Below are positions 10,758 through 22,061 of a DNA stretch of 64,000 nucleotides, in pieces (position 1 is the stretch's first letter; each line of letters begins with the position of its first letter). The stretch is from assembly GCA_035578905.1 (NCBI GenBank), contig JAQJVL010000030.1:311159-375158 (forward strand), in the 5' to 3' direction. Source of the DNA: Stictocephala bisonia. Lineage: Eukaryota > Arthropoda > Insecta > Hemiptera > Membracidae. The notes beneath the pieces were generated by a model. It had not been told where the DNA came from, made no database searches, and saw nothing but the letters and a program-made list of their open reading frames with translations. The position numbers and the translations under genes are program-made.

Positions 10758-12737
10758 TATCAAAATGCAGAAAAAAACATTACGGTATAGAAAAAAGTTT
10801 GGATGCCGAAAACAATGTCCTTTATTACAAAAACTAAACAACCACTGAGATCCAACCTTTCTACCGTACTATAAGAAGGATATTTGTGTACTGACATAAA
10901 CCCCCGCTAATACAACAGTAATCTTAGATAATAGAAGCCGACAGAACTTTGTGCGAATATGAATTCAATTAGATCATAACAAGACGTCTCGTTCTTTAAG
11001 AAAAGAGCAGAATGGTGTGATGGATGATAAACATCTATAAAGAAGTAATCAAAGTGCTGCAGCACTTAACGATACATTACCAGCCTTGATAAGTAAAGTC
11101 ATGTAAGAAAGTACAATTTATAGTGTCTTTATGTTTTACAAAACCATTGTTTCAATCAAACTACCGACCGCACGACATCATTCAGTTTTCCTTTACTGGT
11201 AGCTAGCATCTCTCCAGGCGATGAGTAATCAACATTCCAGTCAAGGTCACATGAAGGACATGATGCAGCCGTTGATGAGGCTTGGCTACGTATTATGATG
11301 ATGATGATGATGATTATTAGTTAGCTGGGGATGATAAGCATGCAAGGAAATAGAATGAAGAGGGCCTCCGCCTCCCAATTGGTCCAGAACTGGCTAGCTA
11401 CAGAATTGTCTGCGGTCGATGACCCAGTTCTCGCCCCGGGCTACTGAAATTCTGAGGTCTAAGGCTGGAATTACATCTTGAGGTCAGTGGGAAGCTTGAG
11501 TGATATAAAAGCAATGTTATTCAAAGAGCAATTACTGATTCAATTAAAACAATTCGTCGTCAGCATAGATTCAGTAGAATTGTCATACATTATTTACTTG
11601 ATCGAACTACGGTACTTATTAAATTTGAAGCTAATACGGATTTTTTTATAATAGACCTATCTTGTTTTGAAAAAAAACCGAAAGGAACGTTTTTATATTT
11701 AATAAAAATATTGTAATGATACTTAATTCCGTTAGTTAGTCAACTGTTCTCTTAACAATTTAAATTAAATTTACGATTTAACACATATATAACTAAATAA
11801 ATACTATAATGTGTAATGTCGACAAGGCCAAACATATTATGGAATTGGCAAAAAATAATTCATGAATAAACTGTGCAATAACTTTTCCACATGACGCTTT
11901 GCATAAATAGCTCCATAAGCTGTAGTATTACTCGAGACGCGTAACGTAGGTCAGAGGACAGAATAACTCAAATAACTTTACAATTGAAAAGTTTTGATGT
12001 AAATAAAACAAAGTATTTACTATTTTATAATCACTTGTCAGAATAATTATAATACTATTTGAAGATGTTAAATAATGTTTTTAATCTTGTGAATATTTTT
12101 AAACTGTATTTAAATGAAATTTTGTTTGTGTATATTTTGAAATACTGTTGTTATTATTAAGTCAATTGTACACCATAGACAATGAAAAAAGGGTATGAAT
12201 AACATATGAATGTTCAACCACTGATGATGCAAAATTACAATTGTACTTGTTAACAACTCTCATATATTTTTTTATCAGTATTCAATATTTAATTGATAAT
12301 TAAAATAATAATTTAAATTTCATGAATTCATTGGAGCATTTTTATAACTAACTACAAGATAATTAATATCAATGACAACTTGCATTAATGACAAAGAATC
12401 ATTAAAAATGTTTTGCTACAAATCAATAACAAATAATTTCAATTGTTTTTATATAGATGAAACTTAATAATGTAATTAATTATATTTAGTGATTTAGTGA
12501 TTAGTGATTTACATGAATTTTTGGTATAAAAAAAAAATCATGAATTGTTGATTACATGATTTGTTGAATGGGATTTAGAATTGTATTGTATATTAATAGA
12601 TAGATTTAGTCCATTCTAGATATAGTTAATATTGTGAAACTAAAACTTATACTGAACAGTAACCGACAATTTAGGCGGAACATGTTAAAATTTAGATTTT
12701 TTTGACTCGCGCTAGCTGCACATCGCAAAAAATCGGG
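10758..12737. other. AT-rich DNA with a short ATG microsatellite
   Basis: No gene is supported. A GATGATGAT microsatellite of about eight units lies at 11296-11317 inside a patch of balanced composition (11180-11490) that may be a retroelement 3' region, but no coding motif supports this. The remainder is very AT-rich. Confidence 0.45.
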
Positions 12738-13613
12738 GGGTACTGTAACAGGTCCACCTAATTGACGATTAAATTAATAAAATAAAATAAAATATAAATT
12801 AGTTTAATGAAGAAATAAGTACATTTAATTAAAACAAATACCGAACATTCTAATAATATTCGGAAATCATTGTAACTTAATAGCCAACAAGTATAGAGAA
12901 TTGGGTAGGCATATTTATTCCATGGCAGTCTTCCGAGACAGATGAGTAAACAAAATTCCAAGCATTGTTTTCGAGACATATAAGGCAGACCTGTTCAGTC
13001 TGGTGTCGTCTGGGACGAGTCAATCTAAAGGGGTGTCAGTGTAACACAATGTGACGGTCGAGTCCAATGTAAATGAAAAATATTGTTAGTTGACGGAAGG
13101 ATCGCTAGAAGCAGCACCAACCAGGGCAAAAAGCACATGGTCGGGGCGGAAGTTAGCCTCTAACCCAAAATTATAGCTTCTAACGGACTGGTAAGGGAAG
13201 CCACGCCAGCCTCGTCACGACTCTTCCACTCCAACCCAGTCAGATGTAGTATCAACATCTCCGTTGTTACCGCGGGTGACCGCTTGATTCCAAACCCAAA
13301 TAATTTAATTTAAAACTTGTTAAAATCAAATTTTTTTGTGTAATTCAAGATCAATTTAGAACTGTTATTTTAACTGGTGTGCGATATGTAAATAAATAAC
13401 AGTACCAATGAAGAAAGCCGACCACGAGGAGCAACAGAAAAAGGAACTTAAAGATAAGTTCTAGTTTGTAATTAAGTTAAATATGTTTCTAGTAATCAGT
13501 ATCAAGTAAATAACTTTCATTTTGGTAGTATTTAAATTCATATATAAATTTAAAGATAAAAGAATGTAATAAATTAGCTTTTTCAAACTATAGTCTTATT
13601 CATTGTAATTTAC
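12738..13613 (+). mobile_element. candidate 3' LTR of an LTR retrotransposon (LTR with preceding polypurine tract)
   Basis: The segment begins TGTAACAGG and ends TTTACA, so the ends form the inverted TGTAA/TTACA pair usual for LTRs. It is immediately preceded by AAAAAATCGGGGGGTAC, which looks like a polypurine tract used to prime plus-strand synthesis. At 12979-13000 a TATAAGG is followed about 10 bases later by TTCAGTC, resembling the TATA plus initiator arrangement of insect gypsy or BEL LTRs; AATAAA-type signals occur near 13567. There is no primer-binding site after the end, no second LTR, no gag/pol remnant and no clear target duplication. The start and end therefore need comparison with other copies. 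A 17-codon lysine-rich mini-ORF at 13408-13461 falls inside. Confidence 0.4.
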
Positions 13614-13734
13614 AGCCTCACCGATTTACCCACAAAAAACGACCCTGAGATATTATAAATAAATTTAATTTGAATAATAATTTATCAAATTAATAAAAAA
13701 CTTAATCTAATTTAACTAATCCAGAGAGAAGGAG

Positions 13735-16700
13735 GTTGCAAAAGGTATATAAAATTTAAAATATTAATTCGTTATCATTGAATGTTCAAGGTCTTAACGG
13801 AAAATCACTCGTATTGGAAAGTTTTTTAATTGGGCTGCAAAGTGTTTCATTCTTATGTATATCGAAGCACTGGCTTAAGGTGGAGGAGGTTTCTACCTTT
13901 GCACCTGATGGTTTTTACTGCGCGACTGCCTTTTGTAGAGAAATCCATTATAGAGGCGGTGCGTTAATTTTTGTAAACAATGAACTGCAAGCAAGAGTAT
14001 TAGATGTTAGTGAATTTTGTATAGAATTTCATTTTGAGGCATCAGCCGTATTTATTGATCAATTATCGTTAATTGTGATATCTGTGTATCACTCAACATC
14101 CGGCAATCCAGACATTTTCCTAAAAAAACTTGAAGGTCTTTTAGACTTTCTCAGCCATTGGCATAACCACCGCATTGTCATAGGTGGGGATTTTTAACAT
14201 TCAATTCGATATTAGTAAAAGTAGCAGAACAGTTAAACTATCAAAAATGTACTTAAACAATTTAATTTAAATTTTCTTAATAATATGGCAACACGACAGG
14301 GTAACTGCTTAATGTGTTTGTAAATAGTGATGTACATCAAGTTCTGTCCTGTAATGTTATAAATTTTCCTTACTCAGACCATAACGCCATTATAGTTAAA
14401 ATGAATGTAAAGGTAAAATTGAATTGTGTAAGTGATAGGTCGTCTGAAGTAATTGATAATAACTTTAAGTTAATATTACCTTTATCAGCAAGAAGAGACT
14501 TATCGAATAATTTATTATCTTATGACTGGGTTAGCATGTTAAAACATAGTAAAGCTAATATTTTGTTTGAATGTTTCTTTGAAATTTTATTGAATAATAT
14601 AAATTATGTTAAAGTAGTAAAGAAGAGTAAACAAAATATTTCTTTTAAGAAAAATAAAGAATGGTATACATCACAGTTAGCAAGAATGAAGGAAAGGCTC
14701 TTGTTTTTAAGTAAGATAAATAAAACTAGTACAGATAAGACAGTTAAACATGAATTTTCTAATCTTAAGAATTAATATAGAAAGGAAATCAGGGATGCTA
14801 AGTGTGCGTATAATTCAACACTTATCGAACAGAGCAATAATAAAAGTAGAACTGCTTGGAAAATAATTAAAAACAACTCTTTCGAGGCAAAGCACGAAAG
14901 TAAAATTGAAATCCCCAATGATGAATTAAATAGATATTTTATCGATTCGGTAAAGGAAAATAGGAATTTGCTAAATGTTCATGCGTTGTCTATTGGTTCT
15001 CAGGACCTGTTCAAAAATTTGAAAGTTTCAAACGTTACATTCAAGTGGAGAGAGATTAGCCATTCAGACGTATTTAATGCGGTTAAGCGACTCTCAAATT
15101 CTAATAGTTCTGATGTCTACGACATATGTCAAACAGTCTATTAAAAAGTTTAATAGGTAGCATTGTTGAACCTATATCTATTATTTTTAATGCATTTTTA
15201 CGAGAAGGAATTTTCCCTGACTCATTAAAAATCTCAAGAATATGTCCTATTTTCAAAAAAGGCCCTCGCTCTAAACCAAAAAGTTATCGACCGGTCTCAA
15301 AAATTCCTGTGATTGGGAAATTATTAGAGGCATTAGTTTATGACCAGTTAAGTAGCTTTTTTGAAATAAACAATTTTCTTACCTCTGACCAATATGGCTT
15401 CAGAAAGAAGAGATCCACAGTTGATGCAATTGATATTTTGGTTAGGGAAGCTTTGTCAGCCTTTGAAAAGAAGGCATTCGCTCAGGCCACATTATGTGAT
15501 TTGAGTCGAGCTTTTGAATGCGTAAGTCACGACAAATTACTATATAAGCTGAATTACTATGGTATATCTGGTATCAGCTTCAGTTTTTTAAATCATATCT
15601 TGAAAACCGCCGACAAAAGGTATTTCTGAATGAACTGTGGTCTGAAGAGGTTAAGGTGGAATGTGGGGTGCCTCAGGGATCAGTATTGGGACCACTTCTT
15701 TTTTTAATATGCATAAACGACTTACCCAATTCAGTAAAATCTAAATTACTGCTTTATGCTGATGATACTACTTTTGTAAACATTGGAAGTAGTCTCGATC
15801 AACTCATTGATCAGACTAAAAACACATTAAAATCAGTCTCCGATTGGTTCTTGGCAAACGGGTTTCATTTAAATGAAGAGAAAACTAATTCTATTATATT
15901 TAGCTAAAGAGCGATGGATAATGAGATCTGTACATCCAATAGAATTGAAACTGTCACTAGTGCTGTTTCTAGGAAATTATTTCGATAACCACTTAACATG
16001 GGGGCCTCACATAGATTACATATCCAAGAAGTTATCAAGCACCTTGTTTTTAATAAGGCACCTCACCTTACGTGTTAGCAGTAGCTACATCAAATCAGCA
16101 TACTACGCCTACTTCCAATCGATTATGAGGTACGGACTTATTCTTTGGAGTAATTGTAGCAGAGCTAATGAAATACTCATCCTTCAAAAAAAAAAAAAAA
16201 AAAAAAAAGGCAATCCGAATCATTACAAAATAAAATAGTTTAGAACACTGTAAGCCTCTTTTCATAGGCACTGGAATTCATACGGTTATTAATTTATAGT
16301 TGTATGACATAATGCAATACATTCTAAATCATCCAGAGTTTTTACGTTTCAATGAAACTTGTAAATATGAAATTCGTAACAACAACAGGGCTGCGATTGG
16401 TTTCCACAGACTGAATAAGAGCTTATCCAGCCACACTGTAATAAGCATTAAAATATATAATAAACTTGTCACTTTAGTCCAAAAATATCAACCTAAAACC
16501 TTCTTGAAAAATGTTATTGCTGGCTACTTAGAACCTCATTTTATTCAATTAACGAATTTTTTAGTTTTGATTTAGTTGAATTTTAAGTACTATATATGAT
16601 TAGCTCATGTTTACCCCAGATAACAGATGTGCTTAGTGAAAATGTACTGAGGCCCCTTCACCTGGGTAACCTTAAGGGTAATCGAAACAAAAGATACACA

Positions 16701-16763
16701 CTGCAAAAAGTTAGTTTCCCATATTTACAAATATTTTAAAGATTTTTTGCTAACCCTATTTAA
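13735..16763 (+). mobile_element. degenerate non-LTR retrotransposon (CR1/jockey-like group), 5'-truncated, ORF2 only
   Basis: Broken frames carry an endonuclease followed by reverse transcriptase. Endonuclease blocks: LNVQGLNGK (start of the fold), ISKHWL, RGGALIFV, IVIGGDF (catalytic GDFN region, interrupted by a one-base T insertion giving a stop at 14195), and YSDHNAIIV near 14370. The RT follows: FPDSLKISRICPIFKKG and KSYRPVS (about 15216-15298), DQYGFRKKRSTVDAI, CDLSRAFECVSHDKLL, then after a frame break CGVPQGSVLGPLLF and LLLYADDTTF (catalytic YADD, about 15750). The thumb FLGNYFDNHLTWGPHI follows another shift, and a C-terminal block lies at 16300-16575. An A-run at 16187-16208 replaces the usual LQKKAIRII block. 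At least six frame disruptions make it inactive. No ORF1 or RNase H is seen. Confidence 0.85.
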
Positions 16764-17203
16764 TCAAAATCAAATATTTATTTGCAATGACATTACAAAA
16801 ATGTATAGCAAACGTTATCCCTATATAAAAATCTAAAACATACATCCCACATAAAAGCCCCTGTCAAAACATACATCATTTACGGTTGCTCTCATATTCA
16901 CTCATACCAAATCCCCACTTCCGACACCGGTTGTCAGCCTTCTGATTATGCGGTCTCCCAGTTGTATGCCATAAACTCGTCCACACTATAAAATGCATGA
17001 GACGCTAAACAGCGTTTGAGACGAGTTTTTAACGCCTTGAGCGTTGGAGCATTCTTAATTGAATCCGGCAACTTGTTGACAATACGAACACCTGCGTGTG
17101 AGGGCAAGCGTTCGTGGACTAACGTCCTGTGATTCCCAGTTCGGTAGTTGTTTCTGCCTCTTGTGTCGTGTGTATGTATGTCCCGGCCACTTGTCATAAC
17201 GCT
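16764..17203 (-). mobile_element. 3' fragment of a second non-LTR retrotransposon (minus strand)
   Basis: The minus-strand frame 17197-16946 encodes the C-terminal end of a non-LTR ORF2. It includes HTHDTRGRNNYRTG, VHERLPSHAGVRIVNKLPDS, LKALKTRLKRCL and the FYSVDEFM block just before the stop. This arrangement is common at the end of CR1/jockey-type ORF2 proteins. The 3' UTR runs to 16764 and ends in AATAAATATTTGATTTTGATT on that strand. It is severely 5'-truncated, the normal outcome of incomplete target-primed reverse transcription. The remaining frame is open, so it is younger than its neighbour. Confidence 0.85.
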
Positions 17204-17358
17204 TTTGGATATGCTATTATTAATAGTTTAATATGTTATGTATTTATTTTATGTTAGGTTAAATTATATTAAGAATGACTTGGCAATATATAGCTGCAAT
17301 TATGACTTTGTCAATGCTGTAAAGTTTGATGGCAATAAAGGATTATTATTATTATTAC
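17204..17358 (+). mobile_element. 3' tail of another non-LTR element (plus strand)
   Basis: The segment ends GTTTGATGGCAATAAAGG followed by (ATT)n. A short poly-signal tail with trinucleotide repeats is typical of jockey/CR1-type 3' ends in insects. It abuts the start of the minus-strand fragment at 16764-17203, giving diverging truncated copies. No coding sequence is included. Confidence 0.55.
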
Positions 17359-17701
17359 TCATACCTTGGATCTTGGATCGGGAAGGTGTAGCAGGGGCCT
17401 CTTCAGTCTAGGATAGGTAGTTGAAGGGTGTAGAATCGGAACGATCATGATTGTACGAGGCAATACTGCTCCCTATGTAAATAAATGGAACTCATTACTA
17501 CGACGCGGCTAGCGCCGCGCGACTGAAGCGGCTCGAGTGGTCCCACGAGCAGTCTAGTCGTATACAGTCGCGACGACTTGAGCTCTGTTTTTACTGTTTT
17601 GTTGTTTATTTTCCTATTGAATTATGGATTATAGCGATAGGAGTACTCAAATTATGAGGATTTTTGTCCTGATTACGAATACGACAAGATTTTTGCAATT
17701 A
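17359..17701. other. non-coding spacer with a GC-rich patch
   Basis: Bases 17500-17590 are GC-rich with small self-complementary words (GCGGCTAGCGCCGCGC). No gene or element end was recognised. Confidence 0.4.
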
Positions 17702-17945
17702 AACCATTATTATTATTATTTATTATTCATTATCAGTTAGACACTGATCGTCAAGATATGAACGAGTATGAGGGGCGAATGAGTGTGATGAGGGTAGATT
17801 AACGACTATAGTCATTGTTACTAACTAACTAAGATCGACTGTTCCACAGAAAGAGCTATTTATTAATGGCCCAATAGCTAAGGCAACTAGAGACTTACAG
17901 CTTTATATGGAATCCGAACCATGTAATGTTGGTCTAATTTTTAGC
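17702..17945 (-). mobile_element. SINE copy (minus strand), family shared with 31.7 and 58.5 kb
   Basis: On the minus strand the right end carries a box-B-like GGTTCGGATTCC (17909-17920). A middle block AAAGCTGTAAGTCTCTAGTTG and then TCATTCGCCCCTCATACTCG..GACGATCAGTGTC lead into an AT-rich tail (AATAATAATAATGG). The middle and 3' blocks match the copy at 31674-31865. The 3' block also matches 58540-58640 and a scrap at 37005-37058. Box A is not clear. Confidence 0.6.
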
Positions 17946-19744
17946 TAATTGACAAGCCTGAAACTCAGTAACTACACAACATCCTTAACCTTGACTACCA
18001 TCCAACATGGACACTCCAGACTTCTCTAGTAGTGTCCACATTGATGGTAGCCATTGAGTGGAGGCTATGTCGGTATTAAAAGCTCTGAGCATACAACCTA
18101 TCGCCTACAATCTCCTCAACACTTTGTCCCCAATTAGCTAGGTTACAGCACTCCGCACGTTAAGTACGTTAGCGCTGGAAATGTACAGGTTTTAGTAAGG
18201 TTATGTATTGTTAGTATATGGTTAGGCTGAGTATTGATAGTTTAGGCTGAGTTAGGTTAAGTTAATTTTGGATTTGCTACGTTAAGTAGGTTAACTTAGA
18301 TAAATTTAGTAAATATACTCCCAGATGTAGGGTTAGGGGCATGTAAAAATAAAAAAAAAAAAAACATCATCCTCCTCTTCTTGCAATACAATTTGTTAGC
18401 CCAAATAATACTGATGCATCTTCCATGACGTCCATGAATTTGTTGCCTGAATATGTACCACGAAAATGTACTCTAATCAATTTTAAATAAGAATTCATAA
18501 ATAAAATACTACAGCCGTCACGGCTCTAGCCGCTGACAGCGACACACAGAACTATGCGAGGTTGCGCAGCGTATAAGAACGTCTGAAGCAAACTTAAGCG
18601 CGAACGTGGTACACATGGTGATCCAAGGTCAGTCCAAGGTCGTTGAAACATCCAAGGAACGTTTGTACAGCTAACCTCTTCTACTAGTAAAACCGTATCG
18701 TCCACGAAAACGAAGGTCTCAATTGTGCTGAATTAAGTGATTTATTGTCACAGACATAATTTAACGACGTAAGACTTATTTTAGACTTATTTCACTAAAA
18801 TGTTGAATGCAAGGGTTGAGTTCTATGAAATCTGGGGTTTATAAACAGTAATTGAATATTTTTCTAAGGTATTTTATAAATTTCTAACGATACACGTCGG
18901 TAACGTTTTGTTAGATAAAGTATATGCATGTATCAGGCCTACCATTATTTTTATGTGTTAGCTAAAAGAAATTAGCTTTCTATAGTACATTGTTTAGAAG
19001 TTAACATTTATTTGTAACAATTTAATCCAGAGGTTTGAATGCGAACAATTATTATTCCGAACCGAGACTAAACAAACGGAAACACAAAGTAAATTTTGCT
19101 ACGACCGTATACAGCTGTCTTTTGGCTACAGCTCACAGAACACACTCCAAGTACGAATCCTCTGCTCAAAGCACAACAACGAATGGTAACCACAGTTTGA
19201 CAATGAAACAACCGTTGTGGTAATGTGACAGTTTTAAGGACGTGTCGCCAAGTGAAGTGACTGGGCCCTAATTAGACCATTGTGGGCCTCAGCGCCGCGC
19301 CGACAGAACACCGTTACTTATTTCCACTTGGTCTTTCAACGGAAACTCCAAAGTCTATATCTACACTAAGTTGTTGTCACACTTACACATAAGTAGAGAA
19401 CACTCCACGTCCACTGGGACTTTATTTACCTGAAAAAGACAATGGCATGTTATTAGCAATTGCATAACAGATGATTAAAAAAAACTCAATTAAGTCACAC
19501 TATCATACATCATGCTACGTAAAAATGAGTAGTAAAATGTAAAGGCGTATATAGTAAAAGTGAAAAACAATCGAAAAACTGTTTTTTTTTAAATATCAAC
19601 GTCAATCTTCTTAATAATCGACCTAAGACAAAATACACTTTCAAATAACAAAACATTTTCATTAACTATTCAAATACAACAAAGTCATTTTAGAAATCTC
19701 CAAATAGTAAGTTTGAAGACAAGTTGGAGGAAACCTCAATTTCG
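17946..19744. other. AT-rich non-coding DNA with degenerate TTAGG-like words
   Basis: Bases 18190-18330 contain scattered GGTTAGG, GTTAGGTTAAG and AGGTTAAC words that may be a decayed telomere-type array. No open frame is convincing. A poly(A) run of about 16 is at 18348-18364. Confidence 0.4.
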
Positions 19745-20553
19745 GGTCAAATTTCTTACTACTCGCGACGTATTAAGTTCATTCGGCTTAATGGTCAGTG
19801 AACACGCCAACTAGAGTCACTGCAACTTCTAAGACAGCCATTGATAACGTAGACACAAACATACTCGACTGAAGTTTCTGTAATTGACACGGCCATCGCC
19901 GACCATTTTGGGCAGCAGGTAATTATCCGTAGATGTAAAACAACAGTTGACTCCCCGACAGTAGGTATTCGTAGGACCGTACACCCTGGGAATATTGACT
20001 GTCTAGTTAGAAATCTTCAGAAGGAAAACTGGTCTTGTCTGTACGGTGTTGATGACATTGATGCCATGTTCGGTGCCTTCAATCACTGTCTAGACAACCA
20101 CCTTAACTTGAGTTGCCCCTTCAAAAATGTCAAAACCAAACAAAAATTGGAAAGGAATTCCTGGGTTACTCAGGAAACTCTTTCGTCAAAGGAGCAATTA
20201 AGATTTTATTATTCAATTTTCGGAAAAACAACAAACGAAAATTTTAAATTGTTCTTTCGAAATTATAGGAAAATTTACCGAAAAAAATTAAGGCTGCCAA
20301 AGCTAAAAAATTGAGGACACTTTCAAAAAATCAGAAAAGTTTTCTAAAACTGCCTGGGGCATAATTAATAACGCAAAAAACCCATCTCCAAAAAAACAAA
20401 AATTGAAAAAATTCGTCTGGGAAACAAAGTTATTGAAAATCCGTCAGAAATAGCCCGAGAGTTCAGCAAGTTCTTCTCCCAAGTGGCTTTTTCTGACCAA
20501 AAATTAGAAGGCGCCCAGGCCTTCCGCCATACTTCAATGGGACCCGTGACATC

Positions 20554-21181
20554 GGGAGATTTCCAATTGCACCGGGGTCAGGGATCGGCCCCAAACTGAT
20601 GTGTCCAGATGCACCGGAGCCCCTTTTGGGGGGTGTTCCAATTGCACCAGAGGCCCTTGTTTATGACATGAGCCGGGAAAGTCCAACCAGGCCGGATTCC
20701 TAGTACAGTAACCCCAAGCTGACCGTGCCAAATTCCACACCCTTTGTTATGACATGAGTCATGAGTCGGTTAGGTTAGGTTAGGTTAGGTTAGGTTAGGT
20801 TAGGTTAGGTTAGGTTAGGTTAGATGTTAGTGTTGCCACGGATAAACACAAAATTAAACATTAAATACATAGTTACCATATTTATTAGTTAGAACCTGCT
20901 ATGGTCTACCATTAGTATGTGCCACGAAACATCGGCAAGTGTTTGATAGAATATTCCATTGCGAAATTGTTAAACACTTATAAACTATGTTTGAAGAAAT
21001 GTAGTGGGGTGGGGAAGGAAGGGGCCTTCCAATTGCACCGGCTCCGGCGGTCGAAGGAATTTGCAGCGGGGATAAGTGAGGTGGGTAGATTTTGACCACC
21101 GGTGCATCTGGACACTTTTCGGACGGAGGAATGTTTTGACCCGTGGAAATTCCTTTGACCGCCGGTGCAACTGGATATCAG
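20554..21181. mobile_element. 628-bp non-autonomous DNA transposon (MITE) with a TTAGG array inside
   Basis: It interrupts the non-LTR ORF and is bounded by the direct repeat GTGACATC (up to ten bases, CCGTGACATC, at 20544-20553 and 21182-21191). The two ORF halves read in register on either side, confirming an insertion. Termini are inverted: left GGGAGATTTCCAATTGCACC, right (reverse complement) GGCTGATATCCAGTTGCACC. The exact boundary is ambiguous by two bases. The motif TCCARNTGCACCGG recurs subterminally on both sides in both orientations. A target duplication of 8-10 bp and G-rich ends are compatible with Mutator-like or hAT-like transposition; there is no transposase. Apparent Gly/Pro/His-rich frames here are artefacts. 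Confidence 0.85.
20768..20823 (+). repeat. interstitial telomere-type array, (TTAGG)n, about 11 units
   Basis: An uninterrupted run of the pentamer TTAGG (56 bp) is the canonical telomere repeat of most insects. It lies in the middle of the MITE, not at a chromosome end, and appears unmutated. Confidence 0.95.
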
Positions 21182-21656
21182 CCGTGACATCCATGGTACT
21201 CACCCCTGTAACCGAGGACGAGGTGGCCCGTGTGATTCAGACACTTAACTCTAAAAAATCGTGTGACATCAATGGAATGTCTACATGGTTACTCAAAAAA
21301 TGCTACAGGCAGATTTTGAAACCACTGACAAAATTAATAAATTTTTCTTTTGCGTCCGGACGCTTCCCCAACATTCTCAAAATTGCAAAAATAACGCCGG
21401 TTTTTAAAAAGGATGACCCTTGCCTGACCAGCAATTATCTTCCTATATCAATTTTACTCGTTCTTAGTAAGGTCTTCGAAAAAACATGTTTTAAAAGACT
21501 CGGCGGTTTTTTGGAAAAATTCGATATCTTGAGCGAGAATCAATTTGGCTTTAAGAAAAAATAAATCGACCATCGACGCTTTTACCAAACTAGTCGAGAT
21601 GGTTGTGGACGGTCTTGAGAAGCGAGAACATGTGCTCATCATATTTCTCGATCTTA

Positions 21657-21708
21657 CTAAGGCCACAGAATATAGACAGAATATCTGTCTATATTCTGTG
21701 CTAAGGCC
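21657..21708. repeat. 36-bp palindromic insertion flanked by CTAAGGCC direct repeats
   Basis: The RT ORF is broken by a near-perfect hairpin: CACAGAATATAGACAG (21664-21679), loop AATAT, and its exact complement (21685-21700). The 8-base word CTAAGGCC occurs on each side (21657-21664 and 21701-21708). Removing the insert plus one direct repeat would restore a continuous frame, so the insert arose after the element landed. Confidence 0.8.
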
Positions 21709-22001
21709 TTTGACTGTGTGCATCATGCGACCCTGTTGCGTCAGTTAGAGGCAAGCGGAATCCACGGCCTACCGCTCGAATAGCTTGCATCCTACTTGGA
21801 GAACAGAACTCGTGCAAGTGGAAAATGTCAAACCTGAAAGCGTAGGAATTAAATATGGAGTCCCTCAGGGATCAATACTTGGCCCGGTCCTCTTTCTTAT
21901 ATACGTCAACAGGCTGAACTCTCCAATCCAAAATGGAAAGGTTGTCCAGTACGCTGACGATACGACTCTCTTCATTAAATCTAAAACAATTGACGGCTTA
22001 G

Positions 22002-22061
22002 AGATTGATTCTTATGTGATGCTGAGTTCTTGCATTCAGCATCACATAAGAATATCAATCT
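22002..22061. repeat. quasi-palindrome in the non-LTR ORF
   Basis: Left arm 22002-22025 (AGATTGATTCTTATGTGATG then CTGA) pairs with right arm 22036-22061 with a single 2-base bulge, across a 10-base loop. It coincides with a frame change in the RT pseudogene just after the YADD region. Confidence 0.75.

Noticed and set aside
20534..21203. Gly/Pro/His-rich frames on both strands
   Set aside because: They lie within the MITE and arise from its GC-rich termini.
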